This document shows positions 51,187-62,010 of a stretch of 64,000 bases of DNA, piece after piece (position 1 is the first letter of the stretch; each line of letters starts with the position of its first letter). The notes beneath the pieces are model-generated. The model worked only from the letters and a program-made list of their open reading frames with translations. It did no database searches and had not been told where the DNA came from. Source of the stretch: Corydoras sp. C115 (Eukaryota; Chordata; Actinopteri; Siluriformes; Callichthyidae); the NCBI GenBank assembly GCA_019802505.1, contig JAFMOC010000170.1, forward strand, positions 1,271,501-1,335,500, in the 5' to 3' direction. Position numbers and translations under genes: made by a program.

Positions 51187-54100
51187 AGTTAGAAAATATA
51201 AAGTAAAATGCTGTAATTTAAAAACATATATAGTCAAAACATGGATTACTTTTGAGAACAGAGAAAAAATGCAGAAGTACTATAAATATGGCAATGCATG
51301 AGAATATTATTATAGCCTTTGACAACCGCAGCATTAAATCAAGCTACCAAACAAGTCTAGATCACAGTCAGAGAAAATGCAGTTCCTGATCTTGACGTAA
51401 ATAACACTAAATGACCGTACGACAGTATTTCAACTGCTAACAAGAGCTAATTTAGCATAGTTGGCTAACTAACCAACAGATGTACATCAGTACCTGGTAA
51501 TGTTTTCCTAGCTTTTTTACTTTTTGTATTAAATGACTTTATCTGTATGTGCAAAGTGACACTATCACCAAATTAACATGTGTATGAAAGAGAACCAAAG
51601 TAAATTAACTCAGATTTTATGAATACAAAAGAGAAAAGACCATTTACATAATAAACTGATAAAAACTGCTGACATTGTGTTGTGCTAAATCAGTTTGCTA
51701 TTAAAATGAACCACTTTCTGTATAACTTTTTTTAAATACAGTACATAGAAATGAGTTTTTTTGTACCAAGTAGAATTTATTAAACTGCTCTCTCCAACCT
51801 CACCACCAGTCTCTAAGACATGTTGGGCTAATGTCTTTAACACAAAGACCATAAGCAGCTGAGCTGTCATCTTTGCTAACGTTTGCTTTCAGCAAAAAAA
51901 AAAAAAAAAAAAAAAAAATCTACTCCCCCACAAAATTCCAGATTCCTCTTTTTATAGATGCTCCTCTTTCATCGCAATGTCTGGATACTTGATATTTTCT
52001 CTCCTCTGTGGGCACTGCTAGATATTGAGATCTGTGCTTTTCACCTTATTATATGTACTCAGTTTTAGCCCTTATACAGCATCATGGTTAGCAAAACGTG
52101 AATATAACATAATAGATACAGTATGTTTACTTTTAAGTATAAGCATATGCATAAATCCAGCTTTGACCTGAGAGAGTTTGATCTTTAGAGGGCTGGAAAG
52201 CTTCACCACTGTATTTAGTGTAAAGAGGTCGGTTTAGGAAGAGCAGCTGGAGAGTCCCTGATTGTCTCATGAACTGCATCAAAAGATAGGAGGATGCGTT
52301 TGCTAAGTATCCAAGAGAAGCAGCAGAAAGCCAAGATGGAGCTGTTTAAACAGCTGTAGTGAATCAATGAGCTTGGCGCCGTCGATTGTGAGCTTTTCCT
52401 AAACCCCGAAAGCTCAAAGTCCTGCACTGTGTTTTATACATAAAATACTGACACCTTTTCAAGATCTCTACATGGAATGTGCTCATGATATCCAGTGTTT
52501 AATGAAGAAAGTTCACTTAATGTTCAATTAATGTCTGTTGAACATTGTGGAGGTTCTATTCCAAAATCATACTTTATTCCACTCTACTCTGCTGCAACTT
52601 TTCCCGTCCATCTTCTGTATCTACTTTCTCTATAATTTAACACTTCATTTACCAACCTTTGGTAAGATTTCAGCTTATTAAACCTTACTTATTTGGTTTC
52701 ATTATAAAGCTCTGTGTTGTGGAGGTCAATGCTTTATTTGAAAAAGTCACATTTGTATTTACTAATGTCATGTGGTGACAAGGGCAGTGTTTGACTGACT
52801 ATATTCAAACAATTCTGTCGTTTGACTTTTTTTTTGTAAGGGGAAATTACCAAATCAATCTGGAGGACTAAATGATAAGGTTAGTAATATAGGTCAATAT
52901 TCAGTACACTTATCAAAGTCAATATTTCCTATAATCATGATGTAATAGGCTGCTTGAAAATGGATAAACCATGCACCACGCAATCTTCGTACATTAACAT
53001 AGCCATTCATTAAGTGTGCACACAGGACCAGAAGATCCAATTTGTGCTTCAGCTCAGCAGCAGCTGTGCAGCGCCACTTAGTTAGATTAAATAAGGACTG
53101 CCGGGCCTTTCGATCATTTCCGGCAACACTTGCACATACCCCAGTAGCATGAGTTGCAGTACATGGAATGAGGCCTGTCAGAATGATACATGTGTGAGCG
53201 GGGTAAATGTGCAGCCTTCTGAAACAAACATACAATTCATGTACGTTTGTGTGGTCTGTGTTATCAAACCCTACTTGGGATTCGGGGGAAATTATTCAAA
53301 TGATTTTACATTCAAATAATGGTTTGTTAAAACATGTCCACGGATGAGTTATTACACCAGCACTTCAGAATTTTGCTCTCAGTGCACTTTTACTTTCCCT
53401 CTCCATCGCTGTCCTACACCACCACCACAGAAAGATGGGTCTTGCAACTTATATGCACTCTGGGATCATGTGTCTGCTGTTTGTTTTGCTCCTGGCATGA
53501 ATTGTATTATCTGAATAAGAATCTGAAATACGTGTGGCAGAGATTTAAAAAGCCACTTAATAAAATTGAAAGAATTTAATAATTTAAAACAAAAGAAGAA
53601 GAAATGCTAAATTCCTACCCAAAACTTTATTCTCTTCTAACAAGGCTTACTAAAGGATATGTCTTTGCCTAAAGTCAACCTGCTTCATTCTGTTAGTGTA
53701 GGATGCATAAATAAGATGAAAGAGGGAGTGAGGTGGGAGAAGGTTCACTCAGCGGAGAGACATTAGCCTTGCCAAGTCAACACAGCTTGATATACACTGT
53801 GCAGTACTTCGTATTTAAATAGCTGTACCAGTCTGTTCATAGCACAGGACATGAAACAGGTACAGCACGTATGCCGTGGAGACGCTTTCTCATAAATTCC
53901 TTCATAGATAAAATAAATACAGGTATTCCCCGGGGAAATAAAAGATGTCATTCATCAGATCAGTGAATTAATTCAGAAATCTGGATTGAAGTTTGTCTGC
54001 CAACATAACAAAGACAGAGTTTGCTTTCACAGATTGAAAAAAACAGTTAAAATGATAATCATTTTATTGTAGCAGCTTAGAGTGGAGCGAGGAAAGATGA

Positions 54101-55989
54101 AATCAATGGCTGACGTGAGAGATCTTAATCCCCCAGGGAAGGTCTGAATGAGGTAGTGTTTGTGTTGGAACTACAAAAAAAGGGGGGAAAATCCTAGTGA
54201 CCTACAGAATTGGCAACAGGTCAGATTTAAACTAGTTCCTCATGGTAGCATTATTTTAAGCTTTAATCAAATATTCTTATTAAAGCTAAATCTGTGAAAA
54301 CAGTGAATAACTGCTGTTAATTAAGTAATTAATTGGCTTTTAAAAAGTCTTAAAACTACTTTGAAATCTGTTTTAATGCTTCATGTCACATTTGTAATGC
54401 AGTAATACCTTAAGTTATAAAATATTCTGCATTCTAAATTTTAGTAAGCATTATCTCAGCACAGTTTTGTCAGATTATCAGTCACATGCTGCAATTCTTT
54501 ATCACAAACTGCTTTATCACCCATCTGTGTGTTTTTTATGTCCATTAGATTTTATGTCCAAAGTACTGCTTTAATCAATAACACTCAACAGGTCTGTTGG
54601 ATCAGTTTGAATACTACAAACACTACAAATAGGGTGAGGAAAAAGGGTGAGAATTTACGCAAGGGCCTAGACCATTGAATAACTGACACCCCAGCCCAAA
54701 AATAGTCTGAAATATTCCAGACCTTTACTTCATTCCTCAGAATCCTCCAGATGCCGGGTAGTGTCTCCGAGTTTGCACATTCAAGTCTCTTTCTCTGTTG
54801 CAGTTTTTCGGGGCTCCTGTCAGGACTCACTGATCCCAGCAGCAGTGACAGCAGCCAGGGGAATGCCAAAAGATAATGGGCTGAGACAAGATAGAGCCTG
54901 ACGAGTGCAGGTTTTACACACATCTGATAAGCCACTGCATGGTGTTGCAATCCCAAAAAATGTGATGACATGTTGAGCATTACTGTCCTTATTCAGTCAT
55001 TCAGTGCAGTTTTAAACAGGTTTAGATTTTGTCAAAATATGCATTGTTTAATATAATCGAAGCTTTTCATAGTATTTGGAACATTTACTCAATGCTAAAA
55101 ACAGTTAGGAAAAAATATATAAACAGTCTACCATTTCTGAGAAATAGAGCCTCAATCACATTCACCCAGCATGTTTTGATATATTGTCCATTTAAGGTAT
55201 CGCTGCACAAAGCTAACTCTTATTTTCTTAATATAGAAACCCTATTCATTAACATTTATTCATTATAGATTATGTAATAAGCATTTATTAAAGTATTTTA
55301 GAAAGTTTAACAAAGCTCAAGTTTTGTTAAACATGCCAAAATACATTATTAATCACATTCTTATTTATGCAGATTATCTTTGCAGATATGTTTACTGGAT
55401 GTTTTTTTTTTAATATAAAACAAATATTTAAATCTAATTTGTATTCTAATCCAGTTTAGACACAGAATGTGTTTGTGATATAGATTTGTTTCCTTTGCTC
55501 TGTTAGATTGCTTTAAGCACCAGCGATATGTTAAAAAAAGGACCCTTTCCTTTCTGTCCACAGCAGGAGGGGTTGCCGGTGCCGAGGCCGTGCCATTGAA
55601 GGGCCTGCAGCCACATCCTGAATTAATAAGGAAACAAGGACAGAGGGCAGAACAGATGGTTTCCCACCTACTGCCGATCTCTTGTACCACCACGGGTTAG
55701 AACAATTCTGCCATATGATTATTAATAATTACACTTATAAATTTGCGATAGCATTATAATTAATATCAGCCTTTAAGACTTAAAATATGGACACTTTGAA
55801 TGCATCAGGTTGACCGGGATCTAAATGCTATTTGTTACAACAGTTTCCACAACTTCTTATCCTCACTGGAGGTAAAATATTGTCTCTGTGTCCTGCCATA
55901 TAATAACAATTGAATTTATTTCAGTGTTATTTTTGTTTAGAAGTAAAATGCATTTTTATTATTTTCTAATGTTCTTTTTGTAATTAAGA

Positions 55990-56460
55990 TGACTGGAGTT
56001 GCTGGAGCCTATCCCAGAACTTATTAGCAAAATGTGGGGAAACACCCTTGACAGGCTGCAGGTTGTGGGGCAGTCACCCAAACACATTCACCCACAAATT
56101 CACACTTAGGAAAAAATTGCTAATTTGCCAACTCGCATGTTTTTGGACTTTGAGAAGGAAACCAAAAGAGAGGGGCAGCATAGTCAAACTCCACATATAA
56201 AAGCATTGAACAAGGAACCTTCAGAAATACCAACCAAATGGTGGTTTCCGAGTCATCTTAGCCAGAATGTAGACCCGAGAAATCTATACAGCTAGCACAT
56301 TTTCTTGTCCATCACAAGGAATAACAGACACACACTCGCAACCCCGAGGCAGCTTAGAATGGCATATTTTTGGGAGGTAAAAGTAATACTCATAGAGAAG
56401 CACACCCAAAAGACATTCCTGTGGCAAAACAAACATGCCAAACTCCACATGTGGGAAAGG
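55990..56460. repeat. Degraded interspersed repeat(s)
   Basis: Words such as GGAGCCTATCCCAGAAC, GTTTTTGGACTTTGAGAAGG and AAACTCCACAT repeat the pattern of a very common fish repeat (pieces at about 55990-56240 and 56300-56460). Many changes mark them as old. The class was not resolved. Confidence 0.55.
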
Positions 56461-59400
56461 TGACACTTACCAGAAAAAAAAAGAACATACAGTATCACAA
56501 AATTAATGACTAACTCTGTGATGTGATGTTTTGGTGAAAAATATTACAGCATGTGATGTGTTCATAATCAGGCCTTGATTAAACAAAGAAAAATTCTGCA
56601 TGTTATTACTTAATACCAAATTTAAAAATTGCATTAAATAGATTGGAGAATAAAATAACTTATTTCCTGTTTGTGTGTCCCATCTGTCACTATTCTGACC
56701 TTAAAGCAAACCTCTTTTTAAGGTGATATACTGCCTTCTTCCCTCAGACGCTGCAGCCCTTTGTGTGCATCCTGTATGAGTCACCTGTCATGGGTGAGTG
56801 TCAGTCTCAGGAACTGCGCTAGAATCCAGTTAAGCTCTCAAACATAGTAATCATGGGAAGAACTCCCTGGTTTTTATCTCTTTAGCAGCTTGTTTGACTC
56901 ATAGGCACCGACAGACAACTTACAGATACTGAATTTTATAACCTTCTGTTATGATTTTAGATGCTGGTTGTTTCCTAAACGTGGAAAAAGGAAAGGCTCA
57001 GATCTACTTTTTTTTTTCTTTTTTTTTACTTCAGGAGTAAGAATTATTTTCAATATTAAAAATGATAATACATATCATTGAAATGTGCCACAAACCAAAT
57101 ATTACCCATTTGAATAAATAGGCTTTTCTCTAACCTGATGTATCCATGGTTAACTGGCACAGCTTTTAGAACGGTTGGACCTTTCATGTTACAGAACCTA
57201 CTTCATAAACCATTGCTTTAGAACACCAAAACGGAGCTAACAGTCTGTAGATTAAACATTATTCATGTTTACAATATAAGTACATTTATGGATCAAAGGT
57301 TATACTGTGGGTGTCTTCTGTTCCGCTCTGGTTCTGAGATGCTCAACCTTTAACAGGACATGAGTGGACATGAATTGGAGGAAGCTGACACTGGACTAAT
57401 CTGGTAGAATGCAGGAAAACGAAAGGAAGCGAATGTAAAACTTTGTGTGTGAGAGTTTTGGGAGTGGAGTAACAGGAAACGCTGCATCTGAAGAGCTACG
57501 ACTGACATGACAAAGTAGTTGGTGTGATTCAAGTAAGAGATTAGATTACAAAAAAACTAAACAGTTATATATTAATATAGCAAGAGGTTGTTAATGTTTC
57601 TGCATTTGCCAAGAAAAAAAATGCTTTCTACTTTCTAATATTCTGTCAGTCTATCTTTCTCTCTTTCTCTCTTTCAATGTGTGAATCTCCTGTTGTGATG
57701 TGACTTCACCACAGGCTGATGTTTCTGATGAATCCTATATCTCTCCTTTTCTGTCACAGAACACCTGTCTGCACCACAGGCTAAACCTGTACATCAGAGA
57801 CCTTCCAACAACTGCTGCAGTGAAGTATATACATAAATATTTAATTTATCACTATAATATTTAAACTTTCATTGAATTTAGTGATTATAATCCTTTAACA
57901 GCATCCCTTAAGATGTTATAGTATTATGAAGCTACTTTAAAAATGTATTGGAATTTTTTTTTTTTTTTAATAATAAATGAACAAATAGCTTCAGTTAAGA
58001 ACATTTAATTGTTAATAGATAAATGAGTACTGAAGAACATGCAAAGTCTGAAAAAAGATTTACTAAGGTTTAATAAGATGAAACGATATCGTTTTGGTGT
58101 AAAGCAGCAGCAATATATTACTGTTTCTGTGTTGTTTTCCAGTGGAGAACAAAATGAGCTCATTATAATTCCATTATGAGCCACTGAACAACACTAATGT
58201 GATCATCATCTTAATCTCATTCAGATGGGAAATGCTTTAAACATGAAGCATAAATTGCAAGATTTCAGGATAATGTAGAATTAGAACCAAACTGCACCTG
58301 TGATGGTGTGGAACACATACTAGTGCTCTACATTTTTACAATTCCTTCCTATAGTTTTGTTTCTAGACTCCTTTCCTGCTAGACAAAGACAGTTTGAGGA
58401 TCAGGAATCTCCAGTGAGGGAATATGTAGCTCCTGCAGGTTAACCAAAAGATATTTCTTTATTTTTGCACACATTTATATTTGTTGTATCTATCCTACCC
58501 GCTGGAAAAGTCTGTCAGATGACAGCTGCAGCACTGGGAGGGTAAGACCTCATTAGTGCCTCCTCTGAGACACGTCAGCCAGTCAGTCACCTCTTTTCAA
58601 ACTGCTTTGCATTCTGCTGTACAGTGCAGCTGAAGGCAACTGGAAGTAAACAAAATGTGGAAATGCCATTTACTATAGATGAGATATGTGACTGCAGGCT
58701 TCAAATAACAGGTAACGTTCCTAGAAACCTGAATGTAGAACGATTTCAAAGTTAGAATCAAGACAGGCATTTTATAAATATAAAAGACATGAAAAGACTT
58801 CATTTAACAATCCTTCCAGAGCACCTGGGGAAAAACACCTTGGAAGACTGAAAATCTATAGAAAGTAAAATGTTTTCAGAACTTTTAGGAGCGATAGCTG
58901 TATATTATAAAGTAATGATATAAAATTGCAGAACTAAGAATTATTTACCACCAAAACTCTCTTGGTTAATAGAGAACAAAGTAAAAGGGACTAACAAAGT
59001 ATTGCTGGGTAAATCTTCAGAATATGAAATGTAAACAATGGCTATTAAAGATGAACTCTCTTGCAGTCACATGGTGGATTAACATGTTGAAATTGTGGGA
59101 CTGGTAGGAAATAAGGGGGAAAAAAGTGTTTTCAAAGCAACACCGTGGGGAAAGTAATGGTAAGGTGAAAAGACATGCATGACATTAGAATTAATTAGAA
59201 TGACGTGGAGCAGTTTCTGGCACGATTGTATTTGCAGAACAGCACCCCAGGCAAGTATTTTAGATGTTTTCATATCCCGATGAAAAAGCCAGTTCTGCTT
59301 TAAGACTATAAATCAGTCTTGTGCTTAATTGTGTCCAGCGACAGGAAACAGGGAAAGTCAAGTGCACAGCTGAGCTCTGTACCTGTAGCATTGTCTATAA

Positions 59401-60160
59401 ATATCAACTTTACGACACAAGCGGTGTTTGTAATGAACCAGGTTGGGTCACCTTGCCTAGAGGCATTATTCAGAAAGCTCTCCCAGGACACTCTTAGAGC
59501 ATGGATCAGTCAATTAAAGTACCTGCAGGCAGCACTGATCACACATTACATGTCAGAGTTAATACAGAATCTGCTGCTCAGAGCCTGAGCGCAGCCTGAT
59601 GTGAGGAACATGTGCACCCACTAGAGCTCCAGTCTGTCCACCTAAGAGATGTAATGCAGTGATTCTAAATCAATAAGGACAAATTTATTTTACAATTCAG
59701 GACATTACACTGCATGCTACATTGTACTGTTAGTATTTGTATTCTCAGTAAACATAAACCTTAAAGAGTATCTGCTTTGGTTAACATGCACATAAACAAT
59801 CTTCAGCCTGTGCAAGAAATTTATTCCAAAGGCTACGCACTGACAAACCTTACTGGTGGTGGGACAAACTCAGTGGGGTATGACCTGAACACCATCTGCC
59901 CTGGCTCAAAGGACAATGGGAAATGTGCACCTGCTGATTCATAAGTAATAAATATGCAAACTACATGCTCACCGTGAATGATACGAACACAGAGCTGCAT
60001 GTAAACTTAACTGTTGAAAGCAGATTGAGCAGGAGACTGTAGCTGTGTGCTTTAATGTTGATGGATGCAATTAAAATAAATGTATTAATATATTCTATTC
60101 CAGATAAAACATCATTCTAATTCGGTAATATACTATTCTATAATAAGATTTCTATAATAA

Positions 60161-60325
60161 GAATTCTCCAAATTGCCCCATATAGAGTGTGAGTGAGTGA
60201 GTGAGCGTGCCCAGCGATAGATTGGCGTCCTGTCCTGTGTGTATCTGCCCTGGATGGGCATGGGGAACCCCCCCACCCCCCGACCCTAATATAGGATGAA
60301 GCGGAAGATAATGGATGGATGGATT
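60161..60325 (+). mobile_element. 5'-truncated HE1-like SINE
   Basis: Begins within the body (AAATTGCCCCATATAGAG) and ends in a GATAATGGATGGATGG tail. It is tail-to-tail with the next, opposite copy, from which only a few bases separate it. Confidence 0.85.
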
Positions 60326-60333
60326 CTGAATTG

Positions 60334-60690
60334 TTCATTCAATCATTCATTATCTTCCGCTTTGACCTATATTAGGGTCGCGGGGGGGGGGGGGGGGGGG
60401 TTTCCCCATGCCCATCCAGGGGAGAACGTTTCAGGCGCTGGGCAGATACACCCAGGCCAGGGCGCCAATCTATCGCTGGGCACTCACTCACTCACACAGA
60501 CACACTCTATATATGGAGAACTCAATTGACTTGCTCCATGTTTTTGGACTGTGGCAGGAAACCGGAGAACCCGGAGGAAACCCACGCGGACACAGGGAGG
60601 ACATGGAAACTCCACCCAGATGGGGATTCGAACCGGGAATCCCTAGCGCTGAGAGGAGAACATGCCAACCACTAAGCCACCGTGCCACTC
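60334..60690 (-). mobile_element. HE1-like SINE, nearly full length, minus orientation
   Basis: From the (ATTC)n tail at the left to the tRNA-like head at the right; the box B complement (GGTTCGAATCC on the minus strand) is intact. A G-run of about 18 bases (about 60382-60400) interrupts the body and is a likely site of sequence error. It is the parent-like first unit of the array that follows. Confidence 0.85.
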
Positions 60691-61590
60691 TGAATTATTC
60701 TGTTAAAAAAAAAAAAAAAACTCACACAGACACACTCTATATGGGGCAATTTGGAGAACTCAATTGACTTGCTCCATGTTTTTGGACTGTGGCAGGAAAC
60801 CGGAGAACCCGGAGGAAACCCACGCGGACACAGGGAGGACATGGAAACTCCACCCAGATGGGGATTCGAACCGGGAATCCCTAGCGCTGAGAGGAGAACA
60901 TGCCAACCACTAAGCCACCGTGCCGCTCTGAATTAATCTGTTAAAAAAAAAAAAAACTCACACAGACACACTCTATATGGGGCAATTTGGAGAACTCAAT
61001 TGACTTGCTCCATGTTTTTGGACTGGGGCAGGAAACCGGAGAACCCGGAGGAAACCCACGCGGACACGGGGAGGACATGGAAACTCCACCAAGATGGGGG
61101 ATACGAACAGGGAATTCCTAGCGCTGAAAGGCGAACGTGCTAAACCACTAAGCCACTGTGCCGCCCATAATTCAGAATTTATTACAAAATTAAACCTTAC
61201 TATCCATCCATTATTATCCTCTACTAGTATCCTTTACTACTGGGCAGATACACCTTGCTCCATGTTTTTGGACTGTGGCAGGAAACAGGAGAACCCGGAG
61301 GAAACCCACGCGGACACGGGGAGGACATGGAAACTCCACCCAGATGGGGAATCGAACAGGGAATCCCTAGCGCTGAGAGGAGAACATGCCAACCACTAAG
61401 CCACCGTGCCACTCTGAATTATTCATTCATTCATTCATTCATTATCTCCCGCTTTATCCTCTATTAGGGTCGCGGTGGGGTTCCCCATGCCCATCCAGGG
61501 GAGAACATCTCGGGCGCTGGGCAGATACACCCAGGACAGGGCGCCAATCCATCGCTGGGTACACTCTGAATTATTCTGTTCAAAAAAAAA
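60491..61590 (-). repeat. Tandem array of partial SINE units, period about 235 bp
   Basis: The segment from CTCACACAGACACACTC through the SINE head to CTCTGAATTATTCTGTT plus an A-run recurs at 60491, 60721 and 60957. Further shortened pieces lie at 61247-61410 and 61420-61590. Each unit carries the same non-SINE flank (TCTGAATTA, TCTGTT, poly-A), so the array grew by segmental tandem duplication after one SINE inserted, not by repeated insertion. Later units show private changes and a deletion. Confidence 0.85.
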
Positions 61591-61755
61591 AAAAAAGCAT
61601 CAAATAAAGCATCAAATAAATCAGATCTGATATGAAAGGACTGAATGCAAAACATTAAATCGGTGGTGGGTTTGTGGACTGTTAGGTTCTCCAAACTGAA
61701 ATATGACCGCGCGTGTGATGTGGAGGAGCAACCGCCCACTGCCCCCCATCCAAAC

Positions 61756-61807
61756 CCACCCCACCCCACCCCACCCCACCCCACCCCCCACTAACCCTGT
61801 TTTCCAA

Positions 61808-61868
<61 letters not shown>

Positions 61869-61874
61869 ACACAC
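61756..61874. repeat. (CCCCA)n tract and (CA)n microsatellite
   Basis: 61756-61790 is a pure C-rich pentamer repeat, meaning (TGGGG)n on the minus strand with enough G-runs for a G-quadruplex. 61811-61874 is a (CA)n run with one interruption. Both lie just upstream of the CpG-rich block at 61880. Confidence 0.95.
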
Positions 61875-61879
61875 GCAGG

Positions 61880-62010
61880 ACAGAGCCAGAGCGTTCTGGT
61901 TGAGAGGGATGAGCGGACGCTGTTTGTTCGCTTTCTCGGCGTTCACACCGGAGCGGATTGCGCCTCTCTGAACGCGGCAGCCGCTTTCTGAGCTCCGGAG
62001 CGGATCAGCG
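61880..62010 (+). promoter_or_regulatory. Probable CpG-rich promoter and noncoding first exon of a downstream gene
   Basis: This is the most CpG-rich stretch in the last 13 kb, and it ends in a consensus donor: ATCAGCG followed by GTGAGT (62011-62016). The CpG density continues to about 62250. No coding sequence is visible upstream of the donor, and the rest of the window holds no clear coding exon, so the gene's body would lie beyond 64000. In humans a further tetraspanin, TSPAN18, lies next to CD82 and TP53I11, which makes it one candidate, but nothing in the sequence names the gene. Confidence 0.5.

Larger units (their letters stand above)
48986..61750. other. Gene-poor intergenic region between cd82 and the next promoter
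   Basis: Almost 13 kb with no supported exon. It contains (AT)n with an adjoining SINE tail and GATA repeat (49854-50131), the tail of a tRNA-SINE (about 51127-51186), A-runs near 50583 and 51893, degraded repeats (about 55990-56460) and the SINE cluster (60160-61590). ORFs up to 131 codons (for example 54585-54980 on the minus strand) show no recognisable domain. Distal regulatory elements may be present but cannot be told apart by eye. Confidence 0.65.

Noticed and set aside
54585..54980. 131-codon minus-strand ORF in the intergenic region
   Set aside because: Weak hydrophobic character but no signal peptide, domain, promoter or neighbouring exon that I can support.
60408..60936. ORFs of 61-119 codons with repeated peptide MENSIDLLHVFGLWQETGEP
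   Set aside because: All derive from the SINE array; the shared peptide reflects tandem duplication of the repeat, not a gene family.
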